From GWB2-37-7 sp942492835 (GTDB lineage Bacteria; Bacillota; Clostridia; Lutisporales; Lutisporaceae): DNA of 64,000 bases. A program made the translations under genes and the position numbers. Every line of letters begins with the position of its first letter. The first letter of the stretch is position 1. Positions 34,454 to 42,787 of this stretch are shown here, piece by piece. The notes under the pieces were generated by a model. The model saw only the letters and a program-made list of their open reading frames with translations. It had not been told where the DNA came from and did no database searches. Location: the NCBI GenBank assembly GCA_942492835.1, contig OW818645.1:2170001-2234000 (forward strand). Reading direction: 5' to 3'.

Positions 34454-35725
34454 ATGCTAGATATTAAAATGATTAGGAGCAATCCTGAAGAAGTACAAAG
34501 AAGACTGGCAAGAAGAAAAAAGAGATATAGAATTGATGAGCTAGTAGTAATGGATGAGGAAAGAAGAAACTTGCTTGTTCTGGTTGAGAACCTAAAAAGT
34601 AAAAAGAACAAGGTTTCTGAAGAGGTTGCTAAGCTAAAGAGGGCAAAACAGGATGCTGAAGCTCTAATAGCTGAAATGAAAACTGTGGGAGATGAAATTA
34701 AGGAGTACGATGATAAGGTAAGAGAGCTTGATCAAAAGATTGATGAATTAATTCTTACGCTTCCAAATCTTCCAAATGAAGAAATACCTGATGGAGAGTC
34801 GGAAGCAGACAACAAGGAAATAAGAAAATTTTCTGAGCCTACAAAGTTTGATTATGAGCCTAAAGCTCACTGGGATATTGGTGAGGATTTGGGCATACTG
34901 GATTTTGCTAAAGCAGCAAAGGTTACAGGTGCACGTTTTACCTTCTACATAGGTTTTGGTGCTAGGCTGGAGAGAGCGCTTATAAATCTTATGCTGGATA
35001 CACATAACGAACATGGATATACTGAGGTTTTACCACCTTTTATGGTTCATAGAAGAAGCATGCAAGGTACAGGACAGCTTCCAAAGTTTGAAGAGGATGC
35101 GTTTAAGGTAGCTGGAACAGAATATTTTATGGTACCGACAGCAGAAGTACCTGTAACGAATATGTACAGGGAAGAAATACTGGAAGCAGATCGTCTGCCT
35201 ATATATCATACTGCATATACAGCATGCTTTAGAGCAGAAGCTGGCTCGGCAGGAAGAGATACTAGAGGACTTATAAGACAGCATCAGTTTAACAAGGTAG
35301 AGCTTGTTAAATTCTCTCACCCAGATAATTCTTATGAAGAGCTGGAAAAGCTTACAGCTGATGCGGAGAGAATATTGCAGCTTTTAAAGCTTCCATATAG
35401 AGTAGTATGTCTGTGTGCAGCTGATATAGGCTTCTCTGCGGCAAAAACCTATGATATAGAGGTGTGGATGCCTAGCTATAACAGATATGTGGAGATTTCG
35501 TCCTGTAGCAACTTTGAAGACTTCCAAGCTAGACGTGCTGATATAAAATTTAGACCAGCACCAAAGGAAAAGCCAAGATTCCTACACACATTAAATGGCT
35601 CAGGTCTTGCAATAGGAAGAACTGTAGCGGCTATATTGGAGAACTTCCAACAACCTGATGGCACAGTAATAATTCCAGAGGTTCTAAGACCATATATGGG
35701 TGGAGCAGAGAGAATAAAAAAATGA
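34454..35725 (+). CDS. serS: Seryl-tRNA synthetase
   Basis: Charges tRNA-Ser (and tRNA-Sec). 423 residues. The N-terminal coiled-coil arm that grips the long variable arm is visible at about residues 30-100. Class II motifs follow: TGQLPKFEEDAF, the motif 2 segment FRAEAGSAGRDTRGLIRQHQFNKVE, and motif 3 FLHTLNGSGLAIGRTVAAILEN. The start at 34454 lies behind AAGGAGG; the frame upstream belongs to the T-box. Two tRNA-Ser genes follow downstream. Confidence 0.97.
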   Translation: MLDIKMIRSNPEEVQRRLARRKKRYRIDELVVMDEERRNLLVLVENLKSKKNKVSEEVAKLKRAKQDAEALIAEMKTVGDEIKEYDDKVRELDQKIDELILTLPNLPNEEIPDGESEADNKEIRKFSEPTKFDYEPKAHWDIGEDLGILDFAKAAKVTGARFTFYIGFGARLERALINLMLDTHNEHGYTEVLPPFMVHRRSMQGTGQLPKFEEDAFKVAGTEYFMVPTAEVPVTNMYREEILEADRLPIYHTAYTACFRAEAGSAGRDTRGLIRQHQFNKVELVKFSHPDNSYEELEKLTADAERILQLLKLPYRVVCLCAADIGFSAAKTYDIEVWMPSYNRYVEISSCSNFEDFQARRADIKFRPAPKEKPRFLHTLNGSGLAIGRTVAAILENFQQPDGTVIIPEVLRPYMGGAERIKK

Positions 35726-35860
35726 GATTTTTTATAAAAAAATATTCATGTATAATAAAAAATAGTATGTAAAAAATAAAATTGTATAGTAATCGGAGAC
35801 TAGAAAACTATATTATACAAGTATTGCAAATAATTCACATAAAAATTTAGCAGTAATTCA

Positions 35861-35889
35861 TTGACATAATTAAGTATTGTTGATATAAT
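35861..35889 (+). promoter_or_regulatory. Perfect consensus promoter of tRNA-Ser genes
   Basis: TTGACA (35861-35866), 17-bp spacer, TATAAT (35884-35889), ending 18 bp before the first tRNA gene. Confidence 0.9.
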
Positions 35890-35907
35890 GGATATTGTTC
35901 TGGTCGA

Positions 35908-35997
35908 GGAGAGATGTTCGAGCGGTTTATGGAACTGGTCTTGAAAACCAGAGGCGTGTTAAAGCGTCCGAGGGTTCGAATCCCTCTCTCTCCTCCA
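35908..35997 (+). tRNA. tRNA-Ser (anticodon TGA)
   Basis: Class II tRNA. The acceptor arm GGAGAGA pairs with TCTCTCC, and the anticodon stem CTGGT/ACCAG holds loop CTTGAAA with TGA at 34-36. There is a long variable arm, T-arm GAGGG-TTCGAAT-CCCTC, and an encoded CCA. The discriminator base is T (35994) instead of the G usual for tRNA-Ser. Confidence 0.95.
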
Positions 35998-36031
35998 TAT
36001 TAATTTCATACGAATTGAAAAAATTCGGCAC

Positions 36032-36122
36032 GGAGAAGTACTCAAGTGGCCGAAGAGGCGCCCCTGCTAAGGGTGTAGGCTGGGAAACTGGCGCGAGGGT
36101 TCAAATCCCTCCTTCTCCGCCA
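36032..36122 (+). tRNA. tRNA-Ser (anticodon GCT)
   Basis: Class II tRNA with acceptor GGAGAAG/CTTCTCC, anticodon loop CTGCTAA (GCT at 34-36), long variable arm, T-arm GAGGG-TTCAAAT-CCCTC, discriminator G and encoded CCA. It follows the TGA tRNA by 34 bp. Confidence 0.96.
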
Positions 36123-36135
36123 TTACGATTACATT

Positions 36136-36160
36136 GCAGATTGAAAAATCTGCTTTTTTG
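36136..36160 (+). terminator. Terminator of tRNA operon
   Basis: 7-bp stem GCAGATT/AATCTGC (36136-36142 with 36147-36153) followed by six T, 13 bp after the second tRNA. Confidence 0.88.
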
Positions 36161-36212
36161 TTTTTTGCAAAAATCGCATATAATATTATTATATATATAT
36201 TGGAGTGATGAT

Positions 36213-37094
36213 ATGAAAAAGATTAAGCTTATATATAATCCAAAGTCTGGAGATGCCAGATTTAAGAATAAATTAGATACTGTTATCAATAGATTTCAAG
36301 CGGCTGGTTATATGCTTATACCTTTTAGAATAAGCAATAATTTACATATAGATAATGCATTTGTTGATATAGATCAAGGCTATGAGATTATTTGCGTGGC
36401 TGGAGGTGATGGCACAGTTAGTTCTGTGTCTGATGCCATGGCTAGGCTGGACATAAAGCTGCCTCTGGGAATTTTTCCTTCTGGTACGTCAAATGATTTA
36501 GCAGCTTATTTAAAAATTCCAAGAGATATAAAGACTTGTTGTGATATTATACTTAATGGTATAATCAAAAATATTGATTTAGGCAGAGTAAACGGAAGCC
36601 ATTTTATAAATGTATGTAGTGCAGGTTTACTAACTGAGGTAGCATACAAAACAGATACAAATCTCAAAAATGCTTTGGGACAAATGGCATATTACATAAA
36701 AGGTATAGAAGAAATACCTAAGTTTTCTCCTATAAAGATGAGATTGATTTTTGAAAACAAGGTTATAGAGGACAATATGCTGTTGCTTTTAATTCTTAAT
36801 GGCAGCTCTGCAGGAGGATTCAATAGACTTGCGCCTGATGCTGTTATTGATGATGGGAGAATGAATGTCATAGCAATAAAATATTCCAATATATCAAACA
36901 TGCTTTCTTTATTTTTAAAAATAATAAGAGGAGAGCATATAGGAGATCCAAATATATATTACTTTAGTGCAAGTAAACTAAGAGTGGAATGCAGTCAACC
37001 CTGCAAGACTGATATTGATGGAGAGATGGGTTCAGATTTTCCACTGGATATTGAGGTAATGCATAAATTTTTAAGGATCTTTGTACCTAAATAA
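36213..37094 (+). CDS. Diacylglycerol kinase-family lipid kinase (YegS/DgkB-like)
   Basis: A 293-residue soluble lipid kinase, probably phosphorylating diacylglycerol for phospholipid recycling. Motifs: KLIYNPKSGDARFKN at the N-terminus, CVAGGDGTVSSVSDAM (nucleotide loop GGDGT) near residue 65, LGIFPSGTSNDLAAYL and the C-terminal DIDGEMG. The start at 36213 follows GGAGTGATG. A longer open frame from 35895 runs through both tRNA genes and is rejected. Confidence 0.9.
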   Translation: MKKIKLIYNPKSGDARFKNKLDTVINRFQAAGYMLIPFRISNNLHIDNAFVDIDQGYEIICVAGGDGTVSSVSDAMARLDIKLPLGIFPSGTSNDLAAYLKIPRDIKTCCDIILNGIIKNIDLGRVNGSHFINVCSAGLLTEVAYKTDTNLKNALGQMAYYIKGIEEIPKFSPIKMRLIFENKVIEDNMLLLLILNGSSAGGFNRLAPDAVIDDGRMNVIAIKYSNISNMLSLFLKIIRGEHIGDPNIYYFSASKLRVECSQPCKTDIDGEMGSDFPLDIEVMHKFLRIFVPK

Positions 37095-37127
37095 TATAAA
37101 TACTCAGAAATTAAGGGGGCAGATTTT

Positions 37128-37367
37128 GTGATTTACAAAACAAAAGGGGTATGTTCAAGAGAAATCGAATATGAAGTGGAAAATAATATAATCAAAAATG
37201 TTAAATTCGTAAGTGGCTGTCCAGGTAGTCTACAAGCGATAGGCAGGTTAGTTGAGGGACTTGAAGTAGAAGCTGTAATAGAAAAATTGAAGGGCATACA
37301 GTGTGGGGACAAAGGAACCTCCTGTCCAGATCAGCTAGCAAAAGCACTAATTAGTTTGCATTTATAA
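37128..37367 (+). CDS. TSCPD domain protein (TIGR03905 family)
   Basis: A 79-residue protein of the TSCPD family, found as small stand-alone proteins in clostridia and as a C-terminal domain in some ribonucleotide reductases. The hallmark is GTSCPDQLAKAL near the C-terminus; other Cys are in GVCSREI, GCPGSLQAIG and GIQCGDKG, suggesting metal binding. Start GTG, preceded by AAGGGGG. Biochemical role unknown. It follows the lipid kinase by 33 bp and could be cotranscribed. Confidence 0.88.
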   Translation: MIYKTKGVCSREIEYEVENNIIKNVKFVSGCPGSLQAIGRLVEGLEVEAVIEKLKGIQCGDKGTSCPDQLAKALISLHL

Positions 37368-37551
37368 ATTACAAATCAAGGAGATTGTTTAGTGCAACAT
37401 AAATAGATAAAAATAGCTAATTATATTTCTTTAAATATTATAGAAATAGATTATAATTAGAATATAATGTAATGGCAACGAAGAAATGAGATAATAGCAA
37501 ATAATTTATAAAATAAGCAATACTTTATCTTTATGAAATAGGAGGGTGAAA

Positions 37552-38646
37552 ATGGAACTTCAAAAGTTTAATGCTTCAGATGTACAGGTTAAAGAGAACA
37601 TTGATATGAACAGCTTGAGCGAGGAACAAAAGCAAAAGGTTCAGGAGATAATAAATGACATTGATGTAGAGGATTCACAATTTGTACTTCAATATGGCTT
37701 GGGTGCCCAAAATCAGATTGCCGGCTTTGCGGACAATGTGTTAAATGAAGTACGGGCAAAAGATGGAGGAGATGTTGGATCGATACTATCTGAACTTATG
37801 ATAAAGGTGAAGGAAATTGATGTAGATGGTGTATCTGGAAAGGGCTTTATGTCCAAAATACCTCTGGTAGGAGGCTTGGTGGACTCTACAAAGAAGCTTG
37901 CCGCAAGATATCAAAAGCTGGGTACAGAAATAGAAAAGATAGTAGAAGAACTGGATAAGTCTAGGATGTCTCTTTTAAAGGATATTACTCTTATGGACTA
38001 CATGTTTGATAAAAATCTTGACTATCTAGGTAATCTAAACCAATACATAATAGCTGGAACTATAAAGCTGAAGGAACTGAACGAAGAAATTGTACCTTCT
38101 ATGCAGCAGAAGGTGCAAAGCACTAACGATCCGATAGAGGCACAGAAACTTAATGATTTGATACAGATGGTTAACAGATTTGAGAAGAAGATTCATGACT
38201 TAAAGCTTAGCAGAATGATTGCACTGCAAACTGCTCCGCAAATAAGACTTATACAGAATAACAACCAGGTATTGGTAGAGAAAATTCAGAGTTCTATACT
38301 TAATACAGTACCTCTATGGAAAAATCAGATTGTTATAGCATTAAGCTTATATAGACAGAAAAAGGCTTTGGAGGTTCAAAGGGAAGTTACAAATACTACA
38401 AATGAACTTCTTAGAAGAAATTCTGAGATGTTAAAGGAAAGCACTATTGGAATAGCTAAGGAAAACGAACGAGGAGTAGTGGATATAGAGACTTTAAAGA
38501 AGGTAAATGTAGATTTGATATCTACCATAGAGGAAACTCTTAAGATACAGCAAGAGGGTAAGGAAAAGCGCAAGCAGGCAGAAATTGAGCTAGCAAATAT
38601 CGAAAAAGAATTGAAGAATAAGCTTATAGGGACAGGTACAAAATAA
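37552..38646 (+). CDS. TelA family protein (toxic anion resistance-like)
   Basis: A 364-residue mostly helical protein of the TelA/KlaA family, linked in some bacteria to tellurite resistance, cell-envelope stress and ter-type operons. Family markers are KGFMSKIPLVGGLVDSTKKLAARYQKL near residue 100 and the helical LQTAPQIRLIQNNNQVLVEKIQSSI further on. The usual XpaC or TerD partners are not adjacent. ATG at 37552 has GGAGG at 6 nt; a GTG two codons earlier is less likely. Confidence 0.88.
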   Translation: MELQKFNASDVQVKENIDMNSLSEEQKQKVQEIINDIDVEDSQFVLQYGLGAQNQIAGFADNVLNEVRAKDGGDVGSILSELMIKVKEIDVDGVSGKGFMSKIPLVGGLVDSTKKLAARYQKLGTEIEKIVEELDKSRMSLLKDITLMDYMFDKNLDYLGNLNQYIIAGTIKLKELNEEIVPSMQQKVQSTNDPIEAQKLNDLIQMVNRFEKKIHDLKLSRMIALQTAPQIRLIQNNNQVLVEKIQSSILNTVPLWKNQIVIALSLYRQKKALEVQREVTNTTNELLRRNSEMLKESTIGIAKENERGVVDIETLKKVNVDLISTIEETLKIQQEGKEKRKQAEIELANIEKELKNKLIGTGTK

Positions 38647-38660
38647 ATTTTAAATTTGTA

Positions 38661-38707
38661 AAACCTCTGAATTGATGTTAGAAAAGTCATCAATTCAGAG
38701 GTTTTTA
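38661..38707 (+). terminator. Terminator of telA-like gene
   Basis: A perfect 17-bp stem (38661-38677 with 38688-38704) followed by T. The rest of the gap to 39006 shows only very short open frames (16-19 codons) and AT-rich DNA. Confidence 0.9.
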
Positions 38708-39006
38708 TTATGGTAAAAAAAGCATATCTTTTAATACATTATAAAGTATATTTGTAATTATTTAGATATAATATTATAATATATATAGAGGTAGTAAATT
38801 TGAAAGGATGATGTTTATGAAAAGTTTCTATTTGTTCATATGCTCAACCAGAGAACATTATCAAGCATAGTACAAGGAGTTATTAATCAGAATGTCAGCA
38901 GCAAAACTTTATTTACTTAGTGGAAATACTATTTACTAAAAGGGAACAATCGTATATACCAAGTATTAACATCAGATACTAAATACAGTATATAGGAGGG
39001 ATTTTC

Positions 39007-39528
39007 ATGGTAAATCTACAACAATTATTTAAGGCTCACGATGAGATGGAGAATCACATTAAAAACTCATCTGATATAAAAGAGGATGCATTGGGCAAGG
39101 AGAATATATCAGATCTTAGATTTTTAGCTCTCCAAGTAAAGGTAGGGGAGCTAGCCAGTATGACCAAATGCTATAAATATTCAAGAATGAAAGAGGATTT
39201 ATCAAAGGAAAAGCTAATGACAGGATATATTGAAGCTATGAAGTTTTTGTTATCTATAGGAAACATAAATAACTTCAATATTATTAACTTTGACAATATA
39301 GTAGTTGTAAATGATAAGGCAAGCATAATAAAGGTGTTCTCTAACATATTTGAATATATTAATGAGGTTAGGGAATTATCCCAGAACAACAGCTACATTG
39401 ATGCTCTAAATGCCTATATAAGATTGTTTGAAGAGTTTATAAAGCTATCTTTTCATTTAAGCTTTACGATAGAAGAGGTAAGTGATAGCTATAAGGATAT
39501 GGTATGTCAGATAACACAAGCTTGTTAA
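39007..39528 (+). CDS. dUTPase-like protein (dimeric all-alpha, dUTPase_2 family)
   Basis: A 173-residue all-helical protein resembling the Firmicute dimeric dUTP diphosphatases of the MazG-like superfamily. FLALQVKVGELASMTKCYKYSR carries the first metal-binding helix, although the expected E-x-x-E pair is partly altered (K-V-G-E). TGYIEAMKFLLSIGN matches the second metal helix (usually EYxDxLHFxLSLG, with Glu in place of Asp here). The C-terminal YIDALNAYIRLFEEF and FTIEEVSDSYKDM fit the family. Activity is plausible but not assured. RBS GGAGGG. Confidence 0.7.
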   Translation: MVNLQQLFKAHDEMENHIKNSSDIKEDALGKENISDLRFLALQVKVGELASMTKCYKYSRMKEDLSKEKLMTGYIEAMKFLLSIGNINNFNIINFDNIVVVNDKASIIKVFSNIFEYINEVRELSQNNSYIDALNAYIRLFEEFIKLSFHLSFTIEEVSDSYKDMVCQITQAC

Positions 39529-39532
39529 GCTC

Positions 39533-39580
39533 AAGGAGCTTTCAAAGACTAGAAATTTGGTTGATGAAGGCTCCTTTTTT
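39533..39580 (+). terminator. Long-loop terminator
   Basis: 7-bp stem AAGGAGC/GCTCCTT (39533-39539 with 39570-39576), 30-nt loop, then a T-run. Confidence 0.6.
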
Positions 39581-39681
39581 AGTGTGAATTTTTTGTACAG
39601 GAAGGAATTATTAATCAGGGTGTGGAATATAAAATTTATTACCTAAACGGTTATAAATTTTGTTTATATGGAGGTTTGGAA

Positions 39682-41451
39682 ATGAATCAAAGATGGAGTC
39701 TAGATGCACTTTATACATCTTTTGATGCTCCTGAATATAAAAGGGACATGGAGAGATTGGATAAGGAGATAGAAAAGATACAAAAGTGGACAGTAGAAAG
39801 TTTTGTTGATACTCAAAATGCTTCAGCAAAGCTAGAGCAATACATAGTGATGATGAATGAGTTTTATCATTTGTACACAAGACTTGCAGACTTTGCTCAC
39901 CTTACTTTGAGCACAGATGCCAAAAATGAAGTTGCGCTAAAGTTTGAGGACATATTAGACCAAAAGGGTACAGCACTTACAAAGCCTGAGGTATCATTTA
40001 CAAAGTGGCTGGGTAAGCTTATAAATATTGATGAAGTAATAAGCTCAAGCGACTATTTAAAGAAACATGAGTTCTTCATCAAAGAAAATGCAAATAAAAA
40101 CAAATATTTGCTTAGTGATGAAGAGGAAATATTAATATCAAAAATGAAAAATACAGGCTCAAATGCATGGGCAAAGCTTCAAGAACTGCTTTCCTCCACA
40201 CTTCTGGTTGACATCACAGTTGATGGAGAGCAAAAAAAGCTTCCATTGCCAGTAGTAAGAAATATGGCTTATAGTGAAGATTCAAAGCTGAGAAAGACCG
40301 CCTTTGATGCAGAGCTTGCAAGCTATAAGCAAATAGAAGCTTCTTCAGCTGCAAGTATAAATGGGATAAAGGGCGAGGTAATAACTCTTGCAAAAATGAG
40401 AGGCTATGCTTCACCTTTGGAGATGACTGTATTAGATGCTAGGATGGATATGCAGACTCTTGATGCAATGCTTACAGCGATAAGAGAAAGTCTTCCTGCC
40501 TTCCATAAGTATTATCGCAAAAAGGGAGAGCTTTTAGGACATAAGAATGGACTTCCTTTCTATGAAATGTTTGCTCCTATGGGTAATGCAGATATGAAGT
40601 TTACTTATGAGGAAGCAAGAGATTATGTAGTAAAGAATTTTAGAACCTTTAGTGATTCTCTTGCTGATTTTGCTGCAAATGCATTTGATGAAAGATGGAT
40701 AGATGCAGAATCAAGAGATGGTAAGAGAGGTGGGGCGTTCTGCTCAAACCTTCATACTATAAAGGAAAGCAGAATACTATCAAATTTTGATGGAAGCTTT
40801 AGCAGTATGCTTACACTGGCTCATGAATTAGGACATGGATATCATGGGGCTAACCTTATGGAAGAAACTTATCTCAACGCAGACTATCCTATGCCAATAG
40901 CAGAAACAGCTTCAATATTCTGTGAAACTATTGTAAAGGAAGCAGCACTTAAGAGTGCAAACAAAGAAGAGGCATTTACTATATTAGAAACTGATATAAG
41001 TGATGCTGGACAAGTAATAGTTGATATTTACAGCCGTTTCTTGTTTGAAAGTGAATTGTTCAGAATGAGAGAAGAAGGAGCTGCATCAGTAAATGAGCTT
41101 AAGGAAATAATGCTTAAGGCTCAGAAGGAAGCTTACGGTGACGGTCTCGACCAAGATCAGCTTCATCCATACATGTGGGTATGTAAAACCCATTATTACT
41201 ATGCAACCCATAACTTCTACAACTTCCCATACGCCTTTGGCTTACTGTTTGCAAAGGGCTTGTATGCAGAGTATACAAAGAGAGGCGACGAATTTGTAAA
41301 AGCTTATGATAAGCTGCTCTCAGTAACAGGTAAGATGAAGATTTCTGATGTAACAATGGAAATGGGTATAGATGTAAGAAGCGTGGACTTCTGGAGAAGT
41401 TCATTGAAGTTAATCGAAAAAGATATAGAAAAGTTTGTAAACTTAAAATAA
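39682..41451 (+). CDS. pepF: Oligoendopeptidase F (M3 family metallopeptidase)
   Basis: Zinc peptidase that cuts medium-size peptides in the cytoplasm. 589 residues. The zinc site is HELGHGYHG near residue 380, with the third ligand Glu in PIAETASIFCE about 25 residues later. MNQRWSLDALYTSFDAPEYKRDM is the typical N-terminus. The start at 39682 follows GGAGG at 7 nt; the upstream frame to 39622 has no site and reads through intergenic DNA. Confidence 0.94.
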   Translation: MNQRWSLDALYTSFDAPEYKRDMERLDKEIEKIQKWTVESFVDTQNASAKLEQYIVMMNEFYHLYTRLADFAHLTLSTDAKNEVALKFEDILDQKGTALTKPEVSFTKWLGKLINIDEVISSSDYLKKHEFFIKENANKNKYLLSDEEEILISKMKNTGSNAWAKLQELLSSTLLVDITVDGEQKKLPLPVVRNMAYSEDSKLRKTAFDAELASYKQIEASSAASINGIKGEVITLAKMRGYASPLEMTVLDARMDMQTLDAMLTAIRESLPAFHKYYRKKGELLGHKNGLPFYEMFAPMGNADMKFTYEEARDYVVKNFRTFSDSLADFAANAFDERWIDAESRDGKRGGAFCSNLHTIKESRILSNFDGSFSSMLTLAHELGHGYHGANLMEETYLNADYPMPIAETASIFCETIVKEAALKSANKEEAFTILETDISDAGQVIVDIYSRFLFESELFRMREEGAASVNELKEIMLKAQKEAYGDGLDQDQLHPYMWVCKTHYYYATHNFYNFPYAFGLLFAKGLYAEYTKRGDEFVKAYDKLLSVTGKMKISDVTMEMGIDVRSVDFWRSSLKLIEKDIEKFVNLK

Positions 41452-41458
41452 TAAAGCT

Positions 41459-41495
41459 AGAGTGCAAGACTTTAATAGTTTTGCACTCTTTTTAT
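41459..41495 (+). terminator. Terminator of pepF
   Basis: 9-bp stem AGAGTGCAA/TTGCACTCT (41459-41467 with 41481-41489) followed by a T-run. Confidence 0.88.
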
Positions 41496-41582
41496 TTATC
41501 ATATTAAGCATTGTCAGAATACCACTAGTAGAAAAGGAATATAATGCTATACTAGAAGCATATAGAAAAGGGGTGTGAGACT

Positions 41583-42527
41583 ATGCTGATAGATCTTCAT
41601 TGTGATACTATTTTTGAGTGTCATTTAAGCTGTGGGAAGCAGCAGCTTCGTAAAAATGAGCTTTGTGTAGATATAGAAAGGCTAATAAAAGCTGATGTCC
41701 TAGCACAGATTTTTGCTCTTTATGTAGATATGAAGAAGGAAGAAAATCCTATGCAGAATTGCCTGGATATTCTGGATTTATTTTATAATGAACTGGACAA
41801 AAATAAGGATATTATTAGCTTCGCCGCAAGCTATGAGGATATACAAAAAAACAAGGCAGAGGGTAAACTGTCAGCTATGCTTTCTATAGAAGAAGGAGCT
41901 GCACTAAACGGAAGCATAGCAAATCTCAGAAATTACTACAGGCTTGGAGTAAGGCTTATAACCTTGCTTTGGAACTATCCAAACCTACTTGGCTATCCTA
42001 ACTTCAAATTTGAGTATAAGGATAAGGGTCTGACTGAGTTTGGAATAGAGGTAGTAGAGGAAATGAATAGGCTGGGTATGATTATAGATGTATCCCATAT
42101 GTCTGATGGAGGCTTCTATGATGTTGCAAGGCTTTCTACAAAGCCATTTATTGCATCTCATTCAAATGCTAGAGTATGTACTAACCACGCTCGGAACCTC
42201 ACTGACCATATGATTAAGCTTTTGGCAGATAAGGGTGGTATCATGGGGCTTAATTTTGAGAGCTTTTTCCTATGTCCCGATGCGCCTACAACAATAAGCA
42301 CCATAGAGGATATGGTAAGACATCTACAGCATATAAAGAAGGTCGGCGGAATCGAGGTTATGGCAATCGGGACGGATTTTGATGGTACTTCGCACACATC
42401 AGAAATATCAGATATAGGTGAGATGAGTAAGCTTATAGACGCTTTGCAAAAGAAGGGCTTTACAGAGAGCGAAATAGATAAAATCTACTACAAGAACGCA
42501 CTAAGAATTATAAAGGATGTGCTATAA
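41583..42527 (+). CDS. Membrane dipeptidase (M19 family)
   Basis: A 314-residue zinc dipeptidase of the renal dipeptidase family, hydrolysing dipeptides including ones with a C-terminal D-residue. Metal ligands appear in DLHCDTIFE near residue 5, the bridging Glu in SIEEGAAL, ASHSNARV and the late AIGTDFDGT. No signal peptide, so cytoplasmic despite the family name. RBS GGGGTG. Confidence 0.93.
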   Translation: MLIDLHCDTIFECHLSCGKQQLRKNELCVDIERLIKADVLAQIFALYVDMKKEENPMQNCLDILDLFYNELDKNKDIISFAASYEDIQKNKAEGKLSAMLSIEEGAALNGSIANLRNYYRLGVRLITLLWNYPNLLGYPNFKFEYKDKGLTEFGIEVVEEMNRLGMIIDVSHMSDGGFYDVARLSTKPFIASHSNARVCTNHARNLTDHMIKLLADKGGIMGLNFESFFLCPDAPTTISTIEDMVRHLQHIKKVGGIEVMAIGTDFDGTSHTSEISDIGEMSKLIDALQKKGFTESEIDKIYYKNALRIIKDVL

Positions 42528-42581
42528 ATTCTTTAAAGCTCCATACATGCTGAAATCGTTTCTAACTATTATATGTAATGA

Positions 42582-42619
42582 AAAAGGACATGGTGTACAT
42601 ACTATCCATGTCTTTTTTT
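42582..42619 (+). terminator. Terminator of dipeptidase gene
   Basis: 10-bp stem with one G-T pair (42584-42593 with 42606-42615) followed by seven T, with A-run upstream. Confidence 0.85.
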
Positions 42620-42787
42620 GTGCCTTAGTAAACAGCTCTATGCCTACAATAGCAACGAACAATATTTCTGGATACAAAATTTTGCCACAAATTTATATTT
42701 AAAAAATTAATCATCATTTTAATTTTCAGACGTAATATGTAATATATCTGTTTTTCCCACAAGTAAAACTGTTATCGGAGGTGTTCT

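Noticed and set aside
35895..36212. A long open frame from 35895 joined to the lipid kinase gene
   Set aside because: It runs through two complete tRNA-Ser genes and a terminator; the kinase has its own ATG with GGAGTGATG at 36213.
38800..38995. Very short ORFs of 15-19 codons before the dUTPase-like gene
   Set aside because: Weak ribosome binding sites, no signal peptide and no recognisable context; indistinguishable from chance.
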